64,000 nt of DNA from Antarcticimicrobium luteum (lineage in GTDB: Bacteria; Pseudomonadota; Alphaproteobacteria; Rhodobacterales; Rhodobacteraceae). Shown piece after piece: positions 18,260 through 26,529 of this stretch. The translations under genes and the position numbers were made by a program. The stretch spans positions 372,001 to 436,000 of the forward strand of contig NZ_SMUV01000074.1 in assembly GCF_004358185.1 (NCBI RefSeq), read 5' to 3'. Under the pieces are notes generated by a model. The model had not been told where the DNA came from, searched no databases, and worked only from the letters and a program-made list of their open reading frames with translations. Position 1 is the stretch's first letter. Each line of letters begins with the position of its first letter.

Positions 18260-18652
18260 ATGATCGTTCGCGACTTCAACGAAATCACCAAGACCGAGCC
18301 CAATCGCGTCGTCTCCGACGCACAATGGTCCTCGGTTCGGATGCTGCTGGCCGACGACGGGATGGGGTTTTCCTTCCACATCACCTTTCTTGAGGCCGGC
18401 TCGGAACATACGTTCCATTACAAGAACCACTTCGAGAGCGTCTATTGCATGCAGGGCAAGGGCTCGATCACCGATCTGGCCACCGGCGAGACATACGAGA
18501 TCAAGCCGGGCGTGATGTATGCTCTGAACGAGCATGACAAGCACACCCTGCGCGCTGAGGAAGAGCTGGTTATGGCCTGCTGCTTCAACCCGCCGGTGAC
18601 CGGCAACGAGGTGCATCAGGCCGACGGCTCCTACGCGCTGGAATCGGCCTGA
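18260..18652 (+). CDS. ectC: L-ectoine synthase EctC
   Basis: Cupin-fold enzyme that closes the ring of N-gamma-acetyl-diaminobutyrate to form ectoine. 130 residues, the standard length. [14 protein letters not shown] at the N-terminus, [25 protein letters not shown] (metal and substrate region; cut here into a description of residues about 37-61) and [14 protein letters not shown] in the second cupin strand are typical. It follows ectB after 6 bases. No ectD hydroxylase is in the cluster, so the product should be ectoine and not hydroxyectoine unless ectD lies elsewhere. Confidence 0.96.
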   Translation: MIVRDFNEITKTEPNRVVSDAQWSSVRMLLADDGMGFSFHITFLEAGSEHTFHYKNHFESVYCMQGKGSITDLATGETYEIKPGVMYALNEHDKHTLRAEEELVMACCFNPPVTGNEVHQADGSYALESA

Positions 18653-18675
18653 GCCACCTGCCCCGGAACTGAACA

Positions 18676-18712
18676 AAGGAGGCCCGGCGCACACCGCCGG
18701 GTAATCCCCCCC
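18676..18712 (+). promoter_or_regulatory. Structured ribosome-binding region of the ectoine aspartokinase
   Basis: A perfect ribosome site AAGGAGG (18676-18682) lies 30 bases before the GTG at 18713, too far for normal use. Directly after it a 7-bp GC hairpin, CCCGGCG-CACAC-CGCCGGG (18683-18701), spans most of the spacer. When folded, the effective distance to the GTG becomes 11 bases. This suggests translation that depends on the folded hairpin. Confidence 0.45.
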
Positions 18713-20212
18713 GTGAGTTTTCCCAACCATACCGTCGAGAAAATCGGCGGCACCTCCATGAGCCGTATCCGCGAGCTGCGCGATACGCTTTTCATCGGCC
18801 CCCGCAAGGATGCCGAGTTGTATCACCGTATCTTTGTTGTCTCTGCATTCGGCGGCATCACCAACCTGCTGCTGGAGCACAAGAAGACCGGCACGCCCGG
18901 CGTCTATGCGCTGTTTGCCAATGACGACAACGGCCACGACTGGCTGGACGGGCTGACCCGCGTGGCCGACGCCATGCGCGAGGCGCACAGCGCCGTGCTC
19001 GATCATCCCGCCGACCTGACCGCCGCCGACGAGTTCGTGCGCGAGCGGATCGAAGGCGCACGCTCGTGCCTGTTCGATCTGCGGCGGCTGTGCTCCTACG
19101 GGCATTTCCGCCTGTCGAGCCACATGATGGTGATCCGCGAGCTGCTGTCGGGTCTGGGCGAGGCGCATTCCGCCTTTGCCACCACGTTGCTGCTGCAACG
19201 CGCCGGTGTGAACGCCCGGTTCGTCGACCTCAGCGGCTGGCGCGACGAAGAGGAGCACAGCCTGAAAGAGCGTATTCTCGCCGGCCTGGACCAGGTCGAC
19301 CTTGCCACCGAGATGCCCATCGTCACCGGCTATGCCCAGTGCACCGAAGGGCTGATGCGCGAGTTCGACCGCGGCTATTCCGAGGTGACGTTTTCCAACA
19401 TCGCCGCCCTGACCCAGGCCAACGAAGCGATCATCCACAAGGAATTCCACCTGTCCTCGGCCGACCCGATGCTGGTGGGCGAGGACGCGGTGCGCAAGCT
19501 GGGCCACACCAACTACGACGTGGCCGACCAGCTGTCCAATCTGGGCATGGAGGCGATCCACCCCAACGCGGCCAAGACGCTGCGCAAGGCGGGCATCCCG
19601 CTGCGGGTGACCAACGCCTTCGATCCGGGCGATCCGGGCACACTGATCGACGATGCCCCGGCCGAAGCGCCGGCAGCCGAGATCGTGACCGGGCTGAACA
19701 CCTATGCGCTGTCGCTGTTCGAACAGGACATGGTCGGCGTGAAGGGCTATGATCAGAGCGTGCTGGAGATCCTCGCGCGGCACAAGGTGCACATCGTGTC
19801 CAAGGGCACCAACGCCAACACGATCACCCACTACCTCGACGCGCCGCTCAAGGCGGTGCGCCGGTCCGAGCACGACCTGACCGAGAAGTTCCCCAATGCC
19901 GACGTGACGGTGCAGGGGCTGGCGCTGGTCTCGGTGATCGGCCGCGACCTGAACGGGCTGAACGCCACCCAGGCCGGACTGGCCGCGCTGCAGGCGGCAC
20001 AGATCACGCCGCTGGCGGTCCAGCACCTGCCGGGCAGTGTCGACATCCAGTTCCTCGTCGCCAAGGACGACCGCGACAGGGCGATCAAGACGCTGCACCG
20101 GGCGCTGATCGAAAAGCCGGCGGCGAGCGGCACGCAGCCGATCCGGCTGGAGCGCAAGGCGCCGCCGACACAGGCGCCGGAAACCGGATTTCAGCTCAGC
20201 AACGCGAGTTGA
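18713..20212 (+). CDS. Aspartokinase dedicated to ectoine synthesis (Ask_Ect)
   Basis: Phosphorylates aspartate to supply aspartate semialdehyde for ectoine. 499 residues. The N-terminal kinase signature HTVEKIGGTSMSR is the form typical of Ask_Ect, followed by FVVSAFGGITNLLLEHKK; ACT regulatory repeats occupy about 330-475 (for example VTVQGLALVSVIGRDLNG). It follows ectC in the same direction after 60 bases. Having its own aspartokinase lets ectoine synthesis escape the usual lysine/threonine feedback (known for the family). GTG is the only suitable start near the conserved N-terminus. Confidence 0.95.
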   Translation: MSFPNHTVEKIGGTSMSRIRELRDTLFIGPRKDAELYHRIFVVSAFGGITNLLLEHKKTGTPGVYALFANDDNGHDWLDGLTRVADAMREAHSAVLDHPADLTAADEFVRERIEGARSCLFDLRRLCSYGHFRLSSHMMVIRELLSGLGEAHSAFATTLLLQRAGVNARFVDLSGWRDEEEHSLKERILAGLDQVDLATEMPIVTGYAQCTEGLMREFDRGYSEVTFSNIAALTQANEAIIHKEFHLSSADPMLVGEDAVRKLGHTNYDVADQLSNLGMEAIHPNAAKTLRKAGIPLRVTNAFDPGDPGTLIDDAPAEAPAAEIVTGLNTYALSLFEQDMVGVKGYDQSVLEILARHKVHIVSKGTNANTITHYLDAPLKAVRRSEHDLTEKFPNADVTVQGLALVSVIGRDLNGLNATQAGLAALQAAQITPLAVQHLPGSVDIQFLVAKDDRDRAIKTLHRALIEKPAASGTQPIRLERKAPPTQAPETGFQLSNAS

Positions 20213-20232
20213 CAGGGTCGGACAGGGAGGAC

Positions 20233-20261
20233 GGCGCGGGCCTTATGGTCCCGCCCCTTTT
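20233..20261 (+). terminator. Probable terminator of ectABC-ask
   Basis: About 20 bases after the ask stop, an imperfect GC hairpin (GGCGCGGGCC-TTAT-GGTCCCGCC, one wobble and a bulge) is followed by CCTTTT. This fits a rho-independent terminator of the ectoine operon. Confidence 0.45.
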
Positions 20262-20302
20262 GCGTTAATTCCCCACCCCGACAGAGGGCCGCGCCCGCCG
20301 GT

Positions 20303-20346
20303 CACGCCGCAGGCGTGCAGACGATTGCTGGCGCACCTTTGGTGCG
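20303..20346. repeat. Tandem perfect hairpins, intergenic
   Basis: Two perfect 6-bp stem-loops lie 14 bases apart: CACGCC-GCA-GGCGTG (20303-20317) and CGCACC-TTT-GGTGCG (20332-20346). They sit between the ectoine operon and the convergent DsbA-family gene. The core CGCCGCAGGCG also occurs in a hairpin at 36757-36773, so this may be a dispersed intergenic element. They could also stabilise the 3' end of either transcript. Confidence 0.4.
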
Positions 20347-20412
20347 ATGGGGCCGCATGGCGCCGCCCGGCGGCGGTTCGCGCCTCGATTCCGGGCAAGG
20401 CAACCTTGTGCC

Positions 20413-21054
20413 TCACACCTCCGCCAACCGCAGGTTCGCCCGGATCTGCGCGCGCAGATCGGCCATTGGCCCGTTGACCAGCCTCGCACCGGTCTCCTCG
20501 ACGATCACCGTGGGCACCGAGGCGACCTGATGCCGCCGCGCCAGCTTGCGATCCGCCTCGACCGCCGAGCGGGTGGCGTCCTGCCCCATGACCCGGCCGA
20601 ACTCCACCGCATCGAAGCCGGCCTCTGCCGCCACCGCCGCGATGACGCCGGGATCGGCCACGTTGCGCGCCTGGCTGATATGGGCGCGTTGCAGCGCGTC
20701 GAACAGGCGTCCGTGGCCCGCCTGCCCCGCCAGCCGCTCGGCCGTCTTGCAGGCCAGCGCCGCCGGCAGCCCGTGCGGATAGTCGAACCGCGCCGTGCGC
20801 ATGTCCTCGATATTGAACGCATCCGGCCTGTCGCTGGCCGCACGGCAGGCCACCCAATGGCCCAGGATCACCGCCTTGGCCTGCTGCATCGAGCCGAAGA
20901 CCGCCACCATCTGCGCCGGGCTGTCCTGCAACACAAAGCTGCGGTGACGCACCTTTAGGCCGAACTCCTCCGCCAGCCGGTGCAGCCGCGGCGAGAGATT
21001 GAAGCACCACCCACATACCACGTCGTGATAGAAATCGAGGGTCAGCCGGGTCAT
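20413..21054 (-). CDS. DsbA-family (FrnE-like) thiol oxidoreductase
   Basis: Thioredoxin-fold protein of the DsbA/2-hydroxychromene-2-carboxylate isomerase superfamily, 213 residues. The redox motif is CGWC near residue 14 (FYHDVVCGWCFNLSP), the helical insertion follows, and the cis-proline loop is VASVPTVIVEE near the end. There is no signal peptide, so it acts in the cytoplasm like FrnE proteins. ATG at 21054 is preferred because a purine-rich AGGAAACAGGAC stretch precedes it. Divergent from a LysR gene, with the conserved 19-base element 21126-21144 between them. Confidence 0.85.
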   Translation of the reverse strand: MTRLTLDFYHDVVCGWCFNLSPRLHRLAEEFGLKVRHRSFVLQDSPAQMVAVFGSMQQAKAVILGHWVACRAASDRPDAFNIEDMRTARFDYPHGLPAALACKTAERLAGQAGHGRLFDALQRAHISQARNVADPGVIAAVAAEAGFDAVEFGRVMGQDATRSAVEADRKLARRHQVASVPTVIVEETGARLVNGPMADLRAQIRANLRLAEV

Positions 21055-21125
21055 GTCCTGTTTCCTTGTCCTGAAAAGTCCATCGGCAGAATGACCGGAC
21101 AAATCACCGCGAATAAGCACGGCCC

Positions 21126-21144
21126 GCGCAACTCACTCTTAACG
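21126..21144. promoter_or_regulatory. LysR-associated 19-base element, copy 1
   Basis: GCGCAACTCACTCTTAACG lies between the divergent DsbA-family and lysR genes. The reverse complement of this word, with one mismatch, occurs downstream of lysR at 22134-22152. Such matching at both ends of a regulator gene points to its binding site. Confidence 0.5.
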
Positions 21145-21225
21145 CAGGCTGAGGAATGCCCTGTCGCGCACGACCCGTTTCTCTGCTAGCCTTGGGTCTG
21201 GCGCGCCGCGAACAGGGATCAGAGC

Positions 21226-22119
21226 ATGGACAAGCTGTCGGTGATGAAGGCCTTTTGCCGCATCGTCGAGCGCGGCAGTTTCAGCCGCGCGGCCGAGGAT
21301 CTGGGCGTTTCCGCCGCGCTGCTCAGCCGCGACGTGAAACTGCTGGAGCAAAGCCTCGGCTGCACCCTTCTGACCCGCACGACACGCACCATGTCGCTGA
21401 CCGGGAACGGGCAGCTTTACTATGACGAGGCGCGCCGCCTGCTCGCCCAGGTGGCCGAGATGGAGGACCGGGTGCGGGAGGGCGCGGGCACCGTCGCCGG
21501 GCGGCTTCGGGTGAACGCGCCGCACTCTTTCGGCGTCACCGCGCTGGCCCCCATCCTGCCCGGTTTTCTCGCCCGGAACCCCGATCTGAACCTGACCCTG
21601 TCGCTCGACGACCGCGTTGTCGATATGATCGAGGGCGGCTTCGACCTGTCGATCCGGGTGCGGCCCGACATGCCCGATTCCAGCCTGATCGCCCGCCCCA
21701 TCGCGCCGGTGCGTCAGGCGCTTTTCGCCGCCCCCGCCTACCTTGACGCGCATGGCATCCCGCAGGCCCCGCAGGATCTGACAGACCACCAGACGCTGGA
21801 ATTCCTGCTCTCCTCCGCCACCGGCCAGTGGGAGATGACCGGCCCCGAAGGGGTCATCCCCGTGCCGCTGCATTCGCGCCACATGATCGGCTCCAGCCTG
21901 GTGCTGCGCGACATGATGATCGCCGGGATGGGCATCGGCGCGCTGCCCGATTTCATCTCCAACGCGCCCGAGGCCAAGGGCGATCTGATCCGGGTGCTGC
22001 CCGACCACGACCTGCCACCGCGCCATGTCTACGCGGTCACCGCCTCGCGCCTCGCCGCCGATGCGAAAACGGCGGCCTTCCTCGATTTCCTGCAAACCGC
22101 ACTGCGCAGTCCGCGCTGA
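21226..22119 (+). CDS. LysR-family transcriptional regulator
   Basis: 297-residue LysR-type regulator. The N-terminal HTH (MDKLSVMKAFCRIVERGSF then AAEDLGVSAALLSRDVKLLE) is of the subgroup that often controls quinone or stress-related oxidoreductases; the effector domain follows from about residue 90 (VAGRLRVNAPHSFG). It is flanked by two copies of a 19-base inverted element, one before it and one before the following cyclase gene, so it probably controls the cyclase-wrbA-EamA genes and maybe the divergent DsbA-like gene. Confidence 0.9.
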   Translation: MDKLSVMKAFCRIVERGSFSRAAEDLGVSAALLSRDVKLLEQSLGCTLLTRTTRTMSLTGNGQLYYDEARRLLAQVAEMEDRVREGAGTVAGRLRVNAPHSFGVTALAPILPGFLARNPDLNLTLSLDDRVVDMIEGGFDLSIRVRPDMPDSSLIARPIAPVRQALFAAPAYLDAHGIPQAPQDLTDHQTLEFLLSSATGQWEMTGPEGVIPVPLHSRHMIGSSLVLRDMMIAGMGIGALPDFISNAPEAKGDLIRVLPDHDLPPRHVYAVTASRLAADAKTAAFLDFLQTALRSPR

Positions 22120-22133
22120 CATTCTTCAATACT

Positions 22134-22152
22134 CGTTAAGAGTGACTTGCGC
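22134..22152. promoter_or_regulatory. LysR-associated 19-base element, copy 2 (inverted)
   Basis: CGTTAAGAGTGACTTGCGC is the reverse complement of the element at 21126-21144 except for one base. It lies 71 bases before the cyclase start and 14 bases after the lysR stop, a natural place for activation of the downstream genes. Confidence 0.5.
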
Positions 22153-22223
22153 CCGGGCCGGTTATTCCGCGCCCGGTCAACAGGCATCTTTCCGGCATCG
22201 CCAACAAATCCCGGACCGATGCC

Positions 22224-23201
22224 ATGACACCAAAGATCCTCTCCGCCGCCCTGCTGGCCCTGACGCTGGCCGCGCCGGCCGCCGCCGATACCGCCACCGT
22301 GGGCAGCAGCCCCTGGGGGCCCGCCGACGAGCTCGGCGCGCTCAACCTGATGACCGAGGCCTCGCGCGCCGCGATCCTGTCGCGCCTCGACGGCGGCCGC
22401 GCCTTTGACCTGTCGGTCGAATATTTCATCGGCATGCCCGGCTGGCACGCCGCCGGCGATCCCCGCTACCAGTTCTGGATGACCCACACGCCGCGCGGCG
22501 CCGCGATCTCCGACCCGCTCGGCGTCGGCGAAGAGATCGGCGCGCATGTCAGCTACACCGGCTCGGCGATCTCGATGTACACCCACACCGGCACCCATAT
22601 CGACGCGCTGAACCACTTCGGCCTCGACGGCAGGATCTACAACCATTTCGCCGCCGACGACCATCTGGGCGATACCGGCTGGACCGTCACCGGCGCCGAG
22701 ACCATCCCGCCGATCGTCGCGCGCGGCGTGCTGATCGACGTGGCCGGCGCCAAGGGGCTGGCCATGCTGCCCGAGGGCTACCGCATCACCCGCGACGATC
22801 TGATCGCGGCGCTGGCCGCTCAGGGCACCGAACTGGCCAAGGGTGACGTGGTGCTGATCCGCACCGGGCGGATGGCCGATTACGAGGATGCCGGCGCCTA
22901 TATGCACAACCCGCCGGGTCTCGGGATCGCGGCCGCGCGCTTCCTCGCCGAGGACTCCGGCGCGATGATCGTCGGCGCCGACAACCTGAGCTTCGAGGCC
23001 TTCCCCTCCGAGATCGAAGGCAACTACGTGCCGGTCCACACCTATCTGCTGGCCCAGCAGGGCGTCCCGATCATGGAGCTCGTCTATCTCGAAGAGCTCG
23101 CCGCCGAGGGCCTCCACGAATTCGCCTTCATCGGCGGCTCGCTCAAGCTGCGCGGCGCCGATGCCGCCCCGATGCGCCCCGTGGCGCTGCCCATCAAGTA
23201 A
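22224..23201 (+). CDS. Exported cyclase-family hydrolase (kynurenine-formamidase fold)
   Basis: 325-residue member of the cyclase family, metal-dependent hydrolases related to kynurenine formamidase. A Sec signal peptide is clear (MTPKILSAALLALTLAAPAAAD), so it acts in the periplasm. The metal-binding signature HTGTHID is at about residue 120, with SPWGPADELGALN near the N-terminus, typical of the larger cyclase subfamily. It is followed after 30 bases by wrbA. The substrate is unknown; family members open amide or lactone bonds. Confidence 0.88.
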   Translation: MTPKILSAALLALTLAAPAAADTATVGSSPWGPADELGALNLMTEASRAAILSRLDGGRAFDLSVEYFIGMPGWHAAGDPRYQFWMTHTPRGAAISDPLGVGEEIGAHVSYTGSAISMYTHTGTHIDALNHFGLDGRIYNHFAADDHLGDTGWTVTGAETIPPIVARGVLIDVAGAKGLAMLPEGYRITRDDLIAALAAQGTELAKGDVVLIRTGRMADYEDAGAYMHNPPGLGIAAARFLAEDSGAMIVGADNLSFEAFPSEIEGNYVPVHTYLLAQQGVPIMELVYLEELAAEGLHEFAFIGGSLKLRGADAAPMRPVALPIK

Positions 23202-23231
23202 CCCTCTCCCTCCCCCGAAAGGATCCCTCCA

Positions 23232-23864
23232 ATGACCAAAGTTCTGGTTCTCTATTACTCCAGCTACGGCCACATCCGTCAGATGGTCGAAGCCGAAGCC
23301 GACGGCGCGCGCTCTGTGCCGGGCGTTCAGGTCGATATCCGCCGCGTGCCCGAAACCGTTCCCGCCGAGATCCGCGCGCAAGCGGGCTTCGTCGAGGATG
23401 ACACCCCCGTGGCGCAGGTCGCCGATCTGCCTGATTACGACGCCATCATCATCGGCACCCCCACCCGGTTCGGCAATATGGCGGCGCAGATGAAACAGTT
23501 CTTCGACATGGCCGGCGGGCTCTGGGCGCGGAACGCGCTGGTGGGCAAGGTCGGCGGTGTCTTCACCTCGACCGGCTCGCAACACGGCGGGCATGAGGCC
23601 GCCATACTCTCCACCCAGTTGCCGCTGATGCACATGGGGATGCTGGTGACCGGGCTACCCTATACCTTCGCCGGCCAGACCCGGATGGACGAGATCGTGG
23701 GCGGCTCGCCCTATGGCGCGGGCACCGTGGCGGGCGGCGACGGGTCGCGCCAACCCAGTGAGACCGAGCTGGAGGGCGCCCGGTTCCAGGGCCGCCACGT
23801 GGCGCAGATCGCCGCACGGCTGGCCGCTTCGGCGCCCGCCTCAGCCGAAACCGAAGCCGCCTGA
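23232..23864 (+). CDS. wrbA: NAD(P)H:quinone oxidoreductase WrbA
   Basis: Flavodoxin-like FMN protein that reduces quinones by two electrons and so limits redox cycling. 210 residues, close to the usual 200. The FMN phosphate loop is at residues 9-15 ([11 protein letters not shown]), with [16 protein letters not shown] and [12 protein letters not shown] as further WrbA signatures; these residues also bind FMN. It lies in an apparent operon with the cyclase, 30 bases apart, and before an EamA transporter gene from which it is separated by a strong hairpin. Confidence 0.95.
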   Translation: MTKVLVLYYSSYGHIRQMVEAEADGARSVPGVQVDIRRVPETVPAEIRAQAGFVEDDTPVAQVADLPDYDAIIIGTPTRFGNMAAQMKQFFDMAGGLWARNALVGKVGGVFTSTGSQHGGHEAAILSTQLPLMHMGMLVTGLPYTFAGQTRMDEIVGGSPYGAGTVAGGDGSRQPSETELEGARFQGRHVAQIAARLAASAPASAETEAA

Positions 23865-23873
23865 GCGCGGCCC

Positions 23874-23896
23874 GGCGGGGCGGCGAGCGCCCCGCC
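23874..23896 (+). terminator. Strong GC hairpin after wrbA
   Basis: A perfect 9-bp stem, GGCGGGGCG-GCGAG-CGCCCCGCC, begins 9 bases after the wrbA stop. The following bases (CATTCCCTTTC) are pyrimidine-rich but not a clean T-run, so it may attenuate and not fully stop transcription into the EamA gene. Confidence 0.5.
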
Positions 23897-23920
23897 CATT
23901 CCCTTTCACAGGAGGCTCCG

Positions 23921-24802
23921 ATGTCCCGCAGCACCGATCTGATCCTTACCGCGCTGGCCCCGGCGATCTGGGGCAGCACCTATTTCGTGACCACCGAGTT
24001 CCTGCCGCAGGGCTACCCGGTGACGCTGGCGGTGCTGCGCGCGCTGCCCGCCGGGCTTCTGCTCCTGTTGGTCGTCCGCCACCTGCCGCCGCGCGCCTGG
24101 CTCGGCCGGGTGCTGCTGCTGGGCGCGTTCAACTTCGCCATCTTCTGGGTGCTGCTCTTCGTCGCCGCCTACCGCCTGCCCGGCGGGGTGGCGGCGACGC
24201 TGGGGGCGACGCAGCCGCTGATCGTGCTGGGGCTGGCAAGGCTGGCGATGGGCCATCCAATACGCGCCCTCTCGGTGCTGGCCGCCCTCGCGGGCCTCGG
24301 CGGCGTGTCGCTGCTGGTGCTGCGCGGCGGCGCCGCGCTCGATCCGCTCGGTGTGGCGGCGGGTCTCGGCGGGGCGGCGTCGATGGCCGCCGGCACCGTC
24401 TTCAGCCGTAAATGGCAGCCCCCCGTTCCACCGCTCACCTTCACCGCCTGGCAGCTCACCGCCGGCGGGCTGCTGCTGATCCCGGTGGCGCTGTTGACCG
24501 AGCCGCCGCTGCCCACGCTCTCCACCGAAAACATCGGCGGAATGCTCTATCTCGGCCTGATCGGCGCCGCGCTGACCTATCTTTTGTGGTTCCGCGGCAT
24601 CGCCCGGATCGACCCCGGCGCGCTCTCGATGCTGGGGATGATGAGCCCGGTCACCGCCGTGCTGCTGGGCTGGGGCCTGCTGGGGCAGGCGCTGAGCCCG
24701 ATGCAGATGGCGGGCGCCGTGACGGTGCTGGGTTCGGTCTGGCTGGGCCAGCGGGCGGCGCGCGGACCGCTGCCCCGCCGCGCGCGCGCCCGCCCGGCCT
24801 AG
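23921..24802 (+). CDS. EamA-family (DMT) transporter
   Basis: 293-residue inner-membrane protein with ten hydrophobic segments in two EamA repeats (about 8-135 and 150-280), the layout of drug/metabolite exporters. The N-terminus [19 protein letters not shown] is a common signature of this family, with GATQPLIV and [21 protein letters not shown] at the repeat ends. A ribosome site AGGAGG precedes the ATG. It may export a product of the cyclase/WrbA neighbours (inference). Its stop shares bases with the stop of the convergent GMC gene (CTAG). Confidence 0.9.
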   Translation: MSRSTDLILTALAPAIWGSTYFVTTEFLPQGYPVTLAVLRALPAGLLLLLVVRHLPPRAWLGRVLLLGAFNFAIFWVLLFVAAYRLPGGVAATLGATQPLIVLGLARLAMGHPIRALSVLAALAGLGGVSLLVLRGGAALDPLGVAAGLGGAASMAAGTVFSRKWQPPVPPLTFTAWQLTAGGLLLIPVALLTEPPLPTLSTENIGGMLYLGLIGAALTYLLWFRGIARIDPGALSMLGMMSPVTAVLLGWGLLGQALSPMQMAGAVTVLGSVWLGQRAARGPLPRRARARPA

Positions 24803-26388
24803 GCGCCGGTGCGGATCATGTCGGCGGCCTTCTCGGCGATCATGATGGTGGGCGAATTGGTGTTGCCCGAGGTGATCCGCGGCATCACCGAGGCGTCCAC
24901 CACCCGCAGCCCCTCGATCCCTTTGACCCGGCACTGCGGATCGACCACCGCGCCCGCATCGACACCCATCCGCGCGGTGCCGACGGGGTGGAAGATCGTG
25001 GTACCCACATCGCCGGCGGCGCGCATCAGATCCTCGTCGCTCTGGTATTCCAGCCCCGGCCGAAACTCCTCGGGCCGGTACTTCGCCAGAGGGTCCGCCG
25101 CCATCACCCGCCGCGTCAGCCGGATCGCCCGGGCGGCAACCTGCCGGTCGGCCTCGACCGAAAGATAATTCGGCGCGATCTCGGGCGCGTCGCCAGGGTT
25201 CTGCGACACGATCGAGACATGGCCGCGACTCTCCGGGCGCAGATGGCAGACGCTGGCGGTCACCGCCGGGAAATCGTCCAGATCCTGACCGAAGGCGGGC
25301 AATGACAGCGGCTGCACGTGATATTCCAGATCCGGCGTCTCCACATCGGGCGAGGAATAGGCAAAGCCGCCCAGCTGGCTCGGCGCCATTGACATCGGGC
25401 CCGAGCGGAACAGGGCGTATTCCATCCCGATCTTCGCCTTGCCCCAGAGAGTGGCCGACAGCGTGTTCAGTGTCCTGGCCCCGGTTACCTTGTAGGCGCA
25501 GCGCAGTTGCAGATGGTCCTGCAGGTTGCGCCCCACCTCGGGCGCCTCATGCACCATGTCGATGCCGTGCTCTTGCAACAGGTCCCCCGGCCCCACGCCG
25601 GACAACTGCAAAAGCTGCGGCGAGCCGATGGCCCCGGCCGACAGGATCACCTCGCGCCGCGCGCTCAACCGCTCGCCGCCGATCAGTTCCACCCCTGTCG
25701 CCCGCCGCCCCTCGAAGGTGATCCGCGCGCATTGCGCCCCGGTGCGCACCGTCAGGTTGGCCCGGTCCCGCACCGGCGACAGGAACCCCTTGGCCGTGTT
25801 CCAGCGCCAGCCCTTGCGCTGGTTCACCTCGAAATAGTTGACCCCGAAATTGTCGCCGGTGTTGAAATCGTCGCGCTTCGGAATGCCGGTCGCCTCGAAG
25901 GCGTCGGCGATATCGTCGAGGACGTCCCAGCGCAGCCGCTGCTTTTCCACCCGCCACTCGCCGCCCGCGCCGTGCTCCTCCGACGCCCCGGCGTGATGGT
26001 CCTCCGACTTCAGGAAATAGGGCAGCACATCGTCCCAGCCCCAGCCGGTGCAGCCGAGCTGCCGCCAGGTGTCATAGTCGCGCGCCTGCCCGCGCAGATA
26101 AAGCATCCCGTTGATCGACGAGCAGCCGCCCAGCACCTTGCCGCGCGGATAGCCCAGGCTGCGCCCGTTCAGCCCCGGCTCAGCCCGGGTCTTGAAACAC
26201 CAGTCGGTGCGCGGATTGCCGATGCAATAGAGATAGCCGACCGGGATATGGATCCAGTGGTAATTGTCGCGCCCGCCCGCCTCCAGCAGCAACACGCGGC
26301 TGTCGCGGTCCTCGCTCAGCCGGTTGGCCAGAACGCAGCCCGCGCTGCCGCCGCCGACGATGATGTAATCGTAATCCTGCCCGCTCAT
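24799..26388 (-). CDS. GMC-family FAD oxidoreductase (choline-dehydrogenase-like)
   Basis: Flavin-dependent alcohol dehydrogenase or oxidase of the glucose-methanol-choline family, 529 residues. The FAD dinucleotide fold is at the N-terminus ([20 protein letters not shown]), then [14 protein letters not shown] (GMC signature 1), [15 protein letters not shown] (signature 2), and the active-site His in [10 protein letters not shown] with a C-terminal [20 protein letters not shown] at 26388 has GGAGG 7 bases upstream, better than the ATG two codons earlier. It resembles BetA and alcohol dehydrogenases but no bet genes are near, so the substrate is open. Confidence 0.92.
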   Translation of the reverse strand: MSGQDYDYIIVGGGSAGCVLANRLSEDRDSRVLLLEAGGRDNYHWIHIPVGYLYCIGNPRTDWCFKTRAEPGLNGRSLGYPRGKVLGGCSSINGMLYLRGQARDYDTWRQLGCTGWGWDDVLPYFLKSEDHHAGASEEHGAGGEWRVEKQRLRWDVLDDIADAFEATGIPKRDDFNTGDNFGVNYFEVNQRKGWRWNTAKGFLSPVRDRANLTVRTGAQCARITFEGRRATGVELIGGERLSARREVILSAGAIGSPQLLQLSGVGPGDLLQEHGIDMVHEAPEVGRNLQDHLQLRCAYKVTGARTLNTLSATLWGKAKIGMEYALFRSGPMSMAPSQLGGFAYSSPDVETPDLEYHVQPLSLPAFGQDLDDFPAVTASVCHLRPESRGHVSIVSQNPGDAPEIAPNYLSVEADRQVAARAIRLTRRVMAADPLAKYRPEEFRPGLEYQSDEDLMRAAGDVGTTIFHPVGTARMGVDAGAVVDPQCRVKGIEGLRVVDASVMPRITSGNTNSPTIMIAEKAADMIRTGA

Positions 26389-26529
26389 ACCCATGCCTCC
26401 CCCTCATTCCGATTGACGCCGATCCTGTGTCACAATCCCGCCGGGGTCCAGACCGGGCGGGCCAGATTGCGGTTCCAACGGCGCATCAACTGCCATATGG
26501 TCCGCAGCGCGGCGCACCACGGGAGAGCC

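Noticed and set aside
16973-20098. Open frame of over 1000 codons on the - strand opposite ectB-ectC-ask
   Set aside because: It runs across three well-supported genes and their gaps; a GC-driven antisense frame with no recognisable protein content.
25507-26529. N-terminal extension of the YjgP/YjgQ-family gene by 341 codons
   Set aside because: The extension lies antisense to the GMC gene; the family N-terminus and a ribosome site start at 26530.
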